Source: Mesorhizobium liriopis (lineage in GTDB: Bacteria; Pseudomonadota; Alphaproteobacteria; Rhizobiales; Rhizobiaceae). From it: a DNA stretch of 64,000 nt. The DNA is taken from the NCBI RefSeq assembly GCF_024053505.1, contig NZ_JAMXQS010000003.1, positions 310,001 through 374,000 on the forward strand, written 5' to 3'. Positions 32,635 through 45,200 of the stretch are shown here, piece after piece. Under the pieces are notes generated by a model. That model ran no database searches, was not told the origin of the DNA, and worked only from the letters and a program-made list of their open reading frames with translations. Position numbers and translations under genes: made by a program. Position 1 is the first letter of the stretch, and each line of letters starts with the position of its first letter.

Positions 32635-33200
32635 TCAGACGAAGCGGATGTCGTCCTCCACCGGCTTGCGAGCAGCGAGCGCGCCGGTTTCGAAGTCGAA
32701 CAGCATCAGCCCGTCATCCACCGACTTGCGCGACGCATAGCCGCTCTGCACCACGATGTTGCCCCCCCGGATCGCCGAGATCACGTCCGAAGGCGAGTTC
32801 GTTGCCATGGCGAGCCCGAAGATCGGCGCGCCGGTGGCCTTCTGCAGAGACCAGCGCGGCGCCGGCGCCATGCCGAGCCAGCCTTCGTCGTAGCGGGCAA
32901 GATAAGGCACCTTGGCAAGCTTCCGCAGATCGCCGGCCGGTGCCACCATCTGCGGCGTGCCGCTCGCCTGAGCCGCCCCGAAGCGTACGGCGTTGAGGCC
33001 GAGCGGGTTCAGCAAGGCAGCCGAGGCGTAGGAGCTTGCACCCAGATCGCGCAGAACCGGGTTGACCCAGTCGCGGGCGAGCACGTGGCTGTCGGCACTC
33101 GCATCGAGCGTCTGGCGCACGATGCTTCTCGCCTTGAGCTTCTTGTCGCCGGCATCCTGCTTGTCGCGCTTGCGGTCGAAAGCGAAGATGTTGGTGCCGG
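32635..33200 (-). other. C-terminal region of the giant protein, probable type I secretion signal
   Basis: The last ~187 residues after the final RTX repeat include a basic KRDKQDAGDKKLKARS stretch, an amphipathic middle and the end GLMLFDFETG then PVEDDIRFV, acidic and hydrophobic as in type I secretion signals. No HlyB/HlyD/TolC genes occur in the window. Confidence 0.55.
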
Positions 33201-36200
33201 CACCCCCGCTCACGAAATCGCTGCCGTTGGCGCCCGACAGTTGATCGTTGCCATTGCCACCCCACAGCGAGTCGTCCCCGAGCTGGCCGTAAAGGATGTC
33301 GTCGCCCTCTTCGCCCCACATCTGGTCGCCGTCGATGCGATAGACCGCCTTCTTGTTGACCAGCGTTCCCATCACGTCGTGCAGCACGCCATAAGCGCCG
33401 AAATTGTGCACGTAGCGCAAGGTCGCCGTCAGCGTCGCACCGGTTTCGGCGATCGGCAGCACGCGGACCTTTCCGAGCGTGCCGGCATTGCCCTGCCCGT
33501 CGATCACCGGCACCACCACGGCACCGTCGCCGAACATCAGATCGTTGCCGGCTCCGCCATAGATCGCATCGCTGCTGAGCGTGATGAAATCGGCACCGAA
33601 GTTCTGCTTGGTACGCTTGTCCTTGGCGTTGAGCAGCCAGCTATTGACCGAGCCGTTGCTCGACCAGTCGTTCCGACCCGCCACGACGGACTGTACGCCC
33701 CAGGCATAGGCATTGGCCTGGCCGCTCGACATGTTGCCCGCGAACAGCCGATCCACGGTCGTGAAGAAGGCCCATTGCAGACCGTCCGCGAGCGGCTTGG
33801 CGTTGCCCGATCCCCAGCCCTGCAAGAGCATAGGCTGCTGGATCAGGCCGAGATCGCCGATCAGCACATCGGCGCCATCGCCGCCATAAATGGCGTCGTT
33901 GCCGATATTCACGCGATAGCCGAGACCGTTGCCGAACAGCCAGTCGCCGGTCCGGTTGACGCCGAGATCGACCCTGTGATCGCGCGCCACATGGTTTGCG
34001 ATGTCGGCCCGACGCCAGGCGTCCTGCTGTTCCAGCGACCAGTTGATCGAGGCGAGTTCGCCGGCGCTGAAGCTTGTGCCCATTGGCTGGCCGCTACCCA
34101 TCGCGATCGGCAGCATCATGACGCCCAGATCGCCCACGATCAGATCGCTGCCGCCTTCGCCGTAGATCACGTCGTTGCCGATGATGATCGTGTTGGTCGA
34201 GCCGCGCATGCCGCCCTTCGCGCCCGGCTTGAACACCGCGTTTTTCGGGTTGGTCCGCAGGCCGAACTCGGAAACGAGCTGCTCGCCCGCCGCGTGTGCC
34301 GTGTAGGACAGGTCGGTGACGGCATACTGCATGTCCATCAGCCAGTTGTGCAGCGCGAGCGCGGCACCCTGGGCGTTGGAGGCCGGCAGCGTGACCTGGG
34401 TCGCCGGCACCACCACGAGGCCGGTATCACCGAACAGCGTGTCGTCGCCTTCACCGCCGATGATCGTGTCATGGCCGAAGGAAACGGTGCCCGATGCGCC
34501 CGGCAGCCCCTGTGCATTCGCTGCGAAGCCCAGCGACGCGAAGTCCGTCATCAGGTTGCGCAGCGAGACCGAAAGACCCGCCACTTCGCGGTCGATGGCC
34601 GCCAAGCCCGTTTCGGTGACGGACACGAAGCGTCCGTCATCGCCGAACACGGTGTCGCTGCCCGCGCCGCCATGGATCCAATCGTTGCCGAAGAGCTGGT
34701 CACGGACCCGGGTGATATCGGGCACGGCCGAGGCCATGACGGAAAGGCGCGTGCCATCGGTTCGGCCGAGCGCGGTCTTACTTGCCCATTCGCCCACCAT
34801 GCCGCCTGCGGATGGCAGAATGTCGAGCTGTGGCATCGCATTGATCAGCTCGGCCGGCAGCATGTTGACGCCCGGAACCACGATCTCGCCGCCGAGCGGC
34901 AGATTGAGGTTCAGCCCGGCCGCCTGACCGATGATGCGGAAGGCATTCACGATCTGCGGCAGGTCGGTCTTGAAGCCCGTCGCGTTGGAGGCGCGGTCGC
35001 CGAAGATCACGTCGTCGCCATCGCCGCCGATCAGCGTGTCATTGCCACGCTGGCCGAACAGCACATCATTGCCCGCGCCGCCGTCGATGAAGTCGTTATA
35101 GGCCGGTTCGAGATCGACGCCGATCGCCTGGGTGTTCCAGGCGCCCGAGCTGGTGGTGATCTTGTTGCCGGCCGCATCCGTCAGCCCTGCGAGCAGAAGC
35201 ATTTCGGGGTTGAGCAGGCTCGAAGCGAGACCGGCACGATTCACCGTGTTGCTCGACGAGAGACCGACGAGGCTGACGGCGGTCGCCACCTCTTCGAGCA
35301 CCACGTCGCGATGCCATGCGCCGTCGCTGTTGAGAAGCGCGGTTCCATCCGGGTTGAAGGCGCGAATGATCTGACCCTCGTCGCCTAGTGCGATGTCGAC
35401 GCCGGCACCACCATAGATCATGTCCGAGCCCAAGCCGCCCACGATGTCGTCGTCGCCATCGTCGCCCGACAGGAAGTCGTTGCCGCGCTGGCCCATGATG
35501 CGGTCGTCGCCCGCACCGCCATAGATCGTGTCGTTGCCACCCACGCCATCGGCGTGATCGAACAGCACCACATCACGGAACAGCGAGCGCGCCTTTCCAG
35601 GAACCGCCGGGTTGAGAAGCCAGGCCGAGTCCTTCCAGCTCGTGCCGCCCACCAGACGCCGTGCGATCAGGCCGTTGTCGCCGATCACCACATCGTCGCC
35701 GTTGCCGGCCTCGACAGTGTCGTCGCCATCGGCGCCACCGACCACATTGTGGCCGCCGGTGATGTCGTCGTCGCCATCGCCGCCGTAGAGCGCATCGTTG
35801 CCCTGCTGGCCAAGGATGATGTCGTTGCCACCCTCGCCGAGGATCACGTCGTTGCCGCCGCCATCGGCCGGACCGACGAAGATCGAGATGACGCGCTGGT
35901 TTTCCGGCAGGTCGAGGTCGAACAGGGCATGGTCGCCGAACAAGCGGTCGTCGCCCGCGCCGCCAGCGATCCAGTCATTGCCGGTACCGCCTACCACGAG
36001 ATCGTTGCCGCCATTGACCACGATCACGTCGTCGCCGCCATCGAACGAGTTGATCGTGAAGGCGCGGCGCAGGATCGCCTCCCCGCCTGACACGACCAGT
36101 TCGAAGCGCGCATTGTCGCCGAACACCATATCCGAACCGTTGCCGGTGGTGATGCGGTCACCGAAGGCACCGCCTGCGACGAGGTTGTCGCCGTTGCCGG

Positions 36201-39200
36201 TCACGATCGTGTCGGCACCGCCGAGGCTGGTGTCGAGCGAAAGTGCGAGAACCGGTATGCCCGAACGGAACGAGACTATTGCGCTGTCGCCGAAGACCAC
36301 GCTGTTGCCATCACCAATCGCGATGTCGTCGCCCGCGCCGCCGCCGATCACCGCCATGCGACCGTTGCCGGCACGGATGCGGTCGGCACCGTCGTAAACG
36401 CTCCAGTCGCTCGTGACGGAAGCTAGAATACCGGCCTCATAGAGCGCGCGGCCGCTGTCGCCGAGGATCACGTGATTGCCGTCCCCGGCCGTAATTGCAT
36501 CATCGAATGAGCCGCCCATGAGAACATGGTTGCCGTTCTTCGCCGTGATCGCGTCGTTACCGCCATAAGCGAGATCAGTGCTCTGGATCGATACACGACG
36601 CCCGCTCGCATCGAAGATGCCAAGGCCGTTGTCGCCCAGGATCACGCTGTCGCCGTTGCCTGCCGTGATCTGGTCGGATCCGTTGCCGCCGAAGACGACC
36701 TTGCGGCCATCGCCAGTCGCGATCGCATCGTTGTAGCCGATGCCGCCAAGGCTCGCGAAGGTGCTCTCGATCCGCGTCAGCACGCCGCCCGTAAACAGCG
36801 CCCGGCCATTGTCGCCGAGGATCACGTCGGCACCCGTCAGCGTGGAAACACTGTCGTTGCCGGAGCCGGCGATGACGACATTATCGCCGCTGCCGGTCTC
36901 GATCACGTCGTCGCCGTAGAAGGTCGGATCGGTACTCTCGACCGAGACCCGCACGCCATTGTCATCGAAGAGAGCCAAGCCGTTATCGCCGAGGATGACG
37001 TTGTTCCCGTTGCCGGCCGTGATCCGGTCGGCACCATTGCCGCCGAAGATCACCTTGCGGCCGTTGCCGGTGAGGATCACGTCGCCATACGCAGGACCAG
37101 CGATGCTGGCAAAGGTGCTCTCGATGCGGGTCAAGATGCCGCCCGTGAAGGTCGCCCTGCCGTTATCGCCGAGGATGACATCCGCACCCGTCAGCGTCGT
37201 GACCTTGTCAGCGCCCGAGCCGGCAATCACCACATTGTCGCCGCTGCCCGTCTCGATCACATCATCGCCGTAGAAGGTTGGGTCAGTGCTTTCGATCGAC
37301 ACCCGCACACTTTGAGCATCGAACAGAGCCAAGCCGTTGTCGCCCAGAATGACACTGTTGCCATTGCCGGAATTGATCTTGTCTGCCCCGTTGCCGCCGA
37401 AGATCACCTTGGCGCCATCACCCGTGAGAATCGTGTCGCCGTAGCCGATCACGCCTGCGCCAACTGAAACGAAGGTGCTTTCGATGCGCGTCAGCACACC
37501 ATCCGTGAAGGATGCCTTGCCATTGTCACCGAGAAGCACATCTGTGCCGGTCTTGGTCGTGATGCTGTCGGCGCCAGCGCCACCGATGACGACATTGTTG
37601 CCGGCTCCGGTGTTGATCACGTCGTCACCGTAAGACGCAGCTTCCGTGCTTTCGATCGTGACACGCGCACCGTTGAGGAAGACGGCTTTGCCGTTGTCGC
37701 CCAAGATGACGCTGTTGCCGTTGCCGGCGTTGATCGTGTCGGCACCGCTGCCGCCGAAGATCACTTTGGCGCCGTCGCCGGTCTCGATCACATCGTCATG
37801 CGTTGCCCCGGCAAGATCGGCGAAGGTGCTGCGGATTTCGCTCAAGACGCCGTTCATGAACAGCGCCGTGCCGTTGTCACCAAGGATGATGTCCTTGCCG
37901 GTGCGGGTGGTGATCGTGTCGGAGCCGGCACCGCCGACCACGATGTTGTCTCCTACCCCTGTGGTGATCACGTCATTGCCGTAGAACGCGGCGTCCGTGC
38001 TTGCGACCGACACGCGGCGGCCGGTCTCGTCGAAGACGGCCTTGCCGTTGTCGCCCAGGACCACGCTGTTGCCGTCGCCGGTCTCGATGCCGTCCGCGCC
38101 GTTGCCGCCGAGGATGACCTTGTTGCCGTTCCTGGCCTTGATTGTGTCGGCATAGACCAAGCTGCCACCAAGCGTCACGAAAGTGCTTTCGATGCTGGTC
38201 AGAAGGCCCTTCGTGAAAAGCGCGGTGCCGTTGTCGCCGAGGATCACCTCATCGCCGTTGCCTGTTGCGATCTGATCGGCGCCCGAGCCGGCGATGACGA
38301 CATTGTCGCCATTGCCGGTCTGGATCACATCGTTGCCGTAGAATTCGGCGTCGATGCTGGCGATCGAGACGCGTACGCCGTTCTCGTCGAACTTCGCACG
38401 GCCGTTGTCGCCCAGGATCACGTTGCGGCCATTGCCGACCGTGATCTTGTCGGCACCATTGCCGCCGAAGATCGTCTTGTCGCCGTCGCCGGCTACGATC
38501 AGATCGTCATAATCGACGACCCCTGGGCCATGGTCGGCGAAGGTGCTTTCGATTAGCGTCAGCACGGCGTCCTGGTAGATCGCACGGCCGTTGTCGCCCA
38601 GGATCGTGTCCTTGCCGCCTTGCGAGGTGATGGTATCCGCGCCCGAGCCGCCGATGACGATGTTGTCCCCGCCGCCGGTCGTGATCTCATCGTTGCCGAA
38701 ATACTCAGGATCGGTGCTGGCGATGGAGATCACGCGGCCGAGCGCATCGAAGCGGATTTCGCCATTGTCGCCGAGAACCACATCGCCGGCATCGGCCGTG
38801 CTGCCGCCCAGAACGGTGATCACGTCGCTGCCCGAGCCGCCGATCAGGATATTGCGGCCGGCCTTGCTGATGATCGTGTCTCTGGCGCCGTACTGGGCCG
38901 TGGTCGTGCGGACCACGGTGGGCAGGCCGTTGAGGAACTCGGCCATGCCGTTGTCGCCGAGCACGACATCCGTGCCGCCCAGGCTGACGATCTTGTCCGA
39001 GCCCGCGCCGCCGATGACGATGTTCTTGCCAGCACCGGCATCGATGTCGTCGTTTCCGCCGGACACCGTGTTGGTGCTTTCGATCCGCACCACGGCACGG
39101 TCCCTGAGCATGTCCAGCACACCGGCCGTCATGCCGTCCTGCGTTATCGTACCGTAATCGCCGGTGATCACGTCGTCGGCGACGCCGCCGGCTATGATGT

Positions 39201-42200
39201 CGTTACCGGCATTCTCGGCGGCACCGAGACGGTTCACCCCGTCGAAGTCGATGGAAACGGTGCGGTTGCGATAGTCCACATCGAACGACGAGTCACCCAG
39301 GATCCAGTTCCGCCCACCGGCGCCGCCGAAGATGCGGTCGTCGCCGGCCCCGCCTGCGAGGAAGGAAGTGCCTGTCTGGCCCGACGAGCCGGTCAGCCTG
39401 TCGTTGCCCGCACCACCGTCGAGCACGACGATGCCGGTCGCGCCCGAGGCGTCGAGTTCGTCATCGCCATCGGTGCCGAACGCATAGGCCGTGCCATTGG
39501 GCTTGGCGGCGATCGTCGTGCCGTCAGGCAGCGTCGTTTCAGCGACCGAGCTGTAGCGCGAACCATTGGCCGAGGTGTCGCCGAAAAGCACGATCGGGCC
39601 CTTGCCGGACTTCACGGAGAGCTTGTCGTTGCCTGCGCCGCCGTGAACCACGGTCAGGGTGTTCTCCTCGACCTTTTGCGTGCTTCCCTTGACGGCGCTC
39701 ATCACCGTGCCGGTGCCTTCGATGGTGAACGTATCGTCGGCCCGGCCGAGCAGCACTTCGACCACATGCATGTTGGTGTAGGTGATGCCGCGATCGACCG
39801 GCTGCTTGGTGTTGGTGCCGTCGTTGAAGTCCACCATCAGCGGATCATCGGCCATGCCGAGACCGCTGATGTGGTCCGCCGTGAGCGTGCCCACGAGCGG
39901 GGCCTTGGCCGTATCGGCGAAGACCACGAGCTGGTCGATGTCGCCCACGCCGTCGCCGCTGGAAAGCGTCTGCAGTGCAGGATTGCTTTCGCCCGGCAGG
40001 ACGACGGCAGGAGTCAGGCCACGGCTGTTCTTGCCGACGCCGCCTTCGATCACGAGCGGACCGGCAATACGGCTCAGATCGTGCTCGATTGCGGTAAAGG
40101 TGCGCGTCCCATCAGGTGCCGTGGTGCCGCTCGCATCATATTCGAGCGAGACCGTAATCGGCTGCGCCCAGGTGTTCTGGTCGAACACCGCATAGATCCT
40201 GCCATCCACCGAGACGAGGCCGCCCGCGACTGCATCCTTGAGCGAGTTGGCGGTCGGGATCGTGCCGGAAACCTTGGCCTGCCCGTCGACAGTCACTTCC
40301 ACTGCGACCTGTGCAGTCGGCTTGGCGGTGAGAACCAGCTGGTAGCTGTCCTTTCCGCCAGCCTGCGAGACCCGCGTGCCGCCATCCGTTTCGATCACCT
40401 CGACACCGGCGGTGTCGCCATCGACCACCTCCACGCGAATGTCATCGGCTTCCGCCTTCGCGAAGACGCCATTAGCGAGCGAGCTCTCCACGGTATGCTT
40501 GATGCCTGCATAGAAGCGATTCTCGGCCTTGCCGTCCGCTGGCGAAGACACGGAAACCGTTTGTGCATCGTCCCAAGCGAACACGTTATTGGCGAGGTCT
40601 TCGGCCGCCCCGAACTTGATACTGGAAACCGAAGTCGCGAGACCGTTGCCCGGGTTGAGCTTTATCGTGACGATCTCGCCCGCCGCCGGAGCGCGGCTCA
40701 GCTGGACCGTGTAGCCGTCAGGCTGGCCCGCCGGTTTGTCGGCATTGCCTTCGATCACACGGGTCGAACCGTCCGTCTGGGTGAAAAGCACCTCGGGCTT
40801 GTCGTCGTCCAAGAGCGTGACCAGCACATTCTGGATCGGGAAGCCGTCGAGCTTGCCCTCGCCGGTGCCCTTCGTGGCATCATAAGCGAGTGGCTTGCCC
40901 GACTGGTCGAGATGAACCACGGAGTGGCTGATGGCCACCACCTGCTGGCCTTCCTCGGCAGTATCGTCCAACGCCTTGACCCAGATGGTGCGGGGCGTGT
41001 TCCAGTTGTTCTCGTCATACGAGATGGTCAGCGCCTCGCTGTAGGTGCCGTTCTGGCTCAGCGACACGAGCAGCGTCTGGCCCTTCTTGCGGCTGAGCGA
41101 GGAGGACGCCTGCGCGGCCGAAACCGTGACCACCGCGATCGTGCCCGCGAGCGGCTTGGCGGGAAGTGCGAGATCATAGGAAACGGCCGTGCCGCCTTCC
41201 GTCACGCGCAGTTCCTTGTTGGCGCTCACCGAAGCGTTGTTCGCACCTTGCGTGGTGAGATCCACGCCGCGAACGAACATGCCCTTGAAGCGCGGGTCGT
41301 CGCTCTTCACCGAATGGGTGACCGCGCCGCTGTCGCCGCGATTGTCATCCGACACCACGGTCTTGGTCACGTCGCCCGCGATATTGAACGTATCGCTACC
41401 AAGGCCGCCAATGATGGTGGTCACGACATTGTCGGCGGTGGAAAGCACATAGAAGGTGTCGTCGCCTTCGAGACCGTCCACTTCGAGCGCTTCGGCGTTC
41501 GACATGAAGATGGTCAGGCCGGCGCCATAGACGCCATCCTTGGTGATCACGAACACATCGTTCTTTTCGCTGCCGAGCGCGACAACCGTATCGAAGCCCG
41601 CACCGCCGTCGATATCGACGGGAGCGTTGATATTGTACTGGATGAGATCGTCGCCGGCCCCACCGTTCAGCTTGATGTGGACGCCGTCGGCCAGCGCAAA
41701 GGCACGAACCACGAAGGTGTCGTTGCCATCTTCGCCCTCGAGCCTCAACTCCGCATGGTTGGAGTAGACGTTGAACGTGTCCTTGCCGTCACCGCCATAG
41801 ATGACGGTCGGCAGCGAGATGCCGCGCGACAGGTAGCCGACCGTGGTCTTCACCGTTTCGAACTGATCGTCCTTGGCGATATCGGAGATGAAGTCCGCCA
41901 TATCCTTGCGCGGCGAGCCGAACACCTGGCCGATCTGGAAGAAATCGTCGCCGTCACCGCCATCGATGGTGGTGATGGCCGCGTTGTCATCGAGGAAGAA
42001 GCTGTCATTGCCGGCACCGCTTTCGACGACCAGGCGGCCATTGACACTCGAACCGTAGTTCACGCGCTCATACGATGTCTTGAAGCCGGCCGCATCCTTC
42101 TGGAGGAGCGCCACGAAGTTCTTGCGCAGGAGGAAAGTGTCATCCTGCATCGTGCCCGCGATCCGCAGAACATCGACGCCATCGTTCGGCGCTCCTGTGT

Positions 42201-45200
42201 CGTTCACGTCGATGAAAACGTCGGAGGTTCCGGTGAGCTGGATATCGACGCGATCCGAGCCGCCTTCGCCATCGATCGTCACGCGATCACGCGCCCCATT
42301 GCGTACCGTGGTGAGCGAGGGAAGCTTGACCACTTCCACGCGGTCCTCGCCTGCACCGGACTTGACCGAGACATTGCCGGAAAGGCCTGCGAATTCGAGG
42401 TGGATGAGATCCGTCCCCTTGCCCGTGCCGACTGCGATCGAGGGCGCGCTGAAACTGCCCAGAAGCGTGACAGTGCTGCCTGTTGCATTGGGGATAAAGG
42501 CACCGTCCGCCCAGTTGCCACGCACCGTGATCGAACGGTCGGCCTCGACGATCGCCGTCTTCGCGACGGAAACGTGGGCGCCTGCATTGATCTCGACATC
42601 CGTGCCGGCTTCGAGCTTCACATCGTCTTCGACGCGAACGTCGTCGCCGGCGTTGAGCTTGATGAAGGTCTCCGAGATCAGGCTGACGCCGCTCTTGATG
42701 ATCAGGTGATCGTCATCGGCATTGGTCTGGCCTGCACTCTTGGTAATGCTTTTGGCTTTTTCGCTTTCCGTGACCGTGATCGGGCTCGACGTACGGACGT
42801 TCAGGTTGCCGCCCGCCTCCATGCCGTAGCTGTTGTCGACCACGCCGCCGATGATCAGACCGCCCTTGTTCCAGATGAAAGTGTCGCCGCCCGAGCGGGT
42901 TTCCATCCAGCCGACAGTGGAGATGATCCGCTTGTTGCCGGCGATCGCGTCATCCGCGCCGATATCGCCGCTGGCGAACAGATAGGTGGCACCCGCCGCG
43001 ATGTTGGAGTTGTTGTCGTTGCGATCATTGCGGATGCTGCCGCTGAGCGCGGTCAGGAAAGCCGCGCTCGGCGCGCCGATGTAACCCGCACCACGCTCAA
43101 CACCTGCCCCGACCAGCCTCAGGTCGATACTGCCGTCCGTTTCAACGAGATAGATGTTGCTCAGACCGGTGGTCGCGGTCACCGAGCCCTTGCCCGAATA
43201 ACCGCTGTTGATCTCAAGCTCGTCGCCGGGCTTACGGCCGATGCCATGCGCGGCATAGAGCGTGATGTTGTTGCCTACCACCACCGCGTCGGCATCCGGT
43301 GCCGGCGAAGCGTCGAAGAGCGAACCGGCGCTCGACAGGCTGACATCTCCGGTCTTGGCGGTGACGGCCGCAAGATACATGTTGCCATCGGTTTCACGCA
43401 GATGGACATTGTTCTGCGCCACCGCAGTGATCGTGAACGGATCCTTCAGCGGCTGGCTTGAGCCGCTGCCGTCGGTTTCGTCCGCGTTGCCGGCCGTGTC
43501 GATCTCGACTGCATTCGCCGCGGTACCGATCGAGCCCTCGCGCGCACCAAGGACGATGCTGCCCTGGTCGGCCTTGATCTTGACCGTGTCGGTGTTGAGC
43601 ACGTCAAGGATCGAACCCTTGGCGGACAGATTGATCCCGCCGCTGCGTGAATAGACCGCTTCAAGACCGAGATCGCCCTTCGGTGCATCGATCCAGATTC
43701 CGTCCATCGCACGTGCGGTCAGGCCGGTCGTGCCGACCAGTTCCACGGTCACGGCATCCGTCACTGTGCCGATCGCTCCGTCTCCGGCCTCAAGAATGAT
43801 GCCCTTGCCGACAACGGTCGCGCCGTTCGCATTACCCAGGTTGACGATGCTCCCGTCGCCCTTGATGCGCACTTCCCCGCCAGCCGACACCTGCACCAGC
43901 TTCATGTCCTGCTCGGCGCCGATGAAGACGTGCTTGGATGCCGTCACGTCGATCGAACCGCCTACGGCCAAATCGACATCCTGCCGCTGGAGGATCAGCA
44001 CGGTGCTGACCTTCGGCGTAATCGTCACTGCTTGGCCCTGAGCTACGGTGATCGAGATCGCGGACGTGAACGTGATGATCGACCCGCTGACGGACTGGAT
44101 CTGATGGCTCGTGACCGCGCCCGCGGCATCCTCGATGGTCACCACCATGCCGGCCTGGAAGTCCTTCGCATTCCATGTGCCCGAAGAGAGCGTCATGGTG
44201 CCGAGCCCGCCGATTACCGCGAAATCGACGGTCGCCTTCTGAGCCGCCGGGTTGTTGACCGCCTGGCCGATCGTCACCGAGCGGGCGAATTCCGTGGCGA
44301 TCGACTTGTCGAGCGTGACGGTCTTTCCGCTGACGTTCTGGATCGTGAAATACTTGCCCGTGTCCGTCGCGTTCGAGGTGTTGCCGTCCACGAACAGGAG
44401 CATGCCTTGCTTGTAGCCCAACGCATCCCAGGAGCCGGAACCCAAGGTCACCGTGCCACGACCGCCCGAATTGCCGAAGCTCACGACCTGCGTGGTGACA
44501 TTGGCCAAGAACACGACATCCGTCCGCTCGGCAGCAGCCAGCGCGATCTTCTGCTCATCGGTCAACCCGGTTTTGGCGAGAGGCAGGTCGATGCGGATCG
44601 GTTCGCTCGAAAGCGTTCCTACGCCGCCATTTTGCGCGCGAATGACAAGGTTGCCCTTGACGTCGATATTCGCGGCCTCCTTGTCCACCGTCGTATCCGG
44701 AACTGCCTTCAACAGGCCTGCGGAGAAGGTGTTGAGCAGCTGTTCCTCGCTCCAGACCTTGATGCTCTTGGTCAGGCTGTCGCGTTCCGCCGTGGTCAGA
44801 ACATATTTGTAGCTGGCGGAATAGCTCGCGACCGAAGCCGCGTCATGAGCCAGGAACTGAGCGTGCAGGCTATGATACTGGGCTGTGCGAGCGGCCTCGG
44901 CCGTCGTGATCGCCAACGCCGCGCCAGCGCCATAAGTGTCCTGATAGTATTTCTTTTCTGCCGCCGAGAGAGTGATCTTCTGGCCTGAATTGTAGGCAAC
45001 GCCGTCGCCGAAGGAGCGGCGGTAGTTCCAGTAGGTCTGGTACTCCTGTTGCTTCAGGTTGGTGTAGGTGTTGATCGCCTTCTGCTGCTTGGCTTGCGCG
45101 GCCTCGCCGGTCAGCGACAGGTCGGCCCAAACGCCGGCACGCAATTCCTCGACCGCGCGGTCGTCGCGCTCCGAGACGTTGTTGGCATCGACCAGGTTGC

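Noticed and set aside
33085-35388. 767-codon plus-strand open frame
   Set aside because: Antisense to the RTX region; repetitive VAAEH-type composition mirrors GGDD codons.
36400-38950. Regular repeats that might suggest a CRISPR-like or satellite array
   Set aside because: Units of 354-360 bp keep one reading frame and encode RTX-like protein repeats; there are no short repeats with unique spacers.
38620-43461. Very long open frame (1,613 codons) on the plus strand
   Set aside because: It is fully antisense to the giant gene. Its Asp/Ala/Val/Arg-rich, His- and Gly-laden composition is the mirror of RTX codons and shows no domain, so it is a shadow of codon bias.
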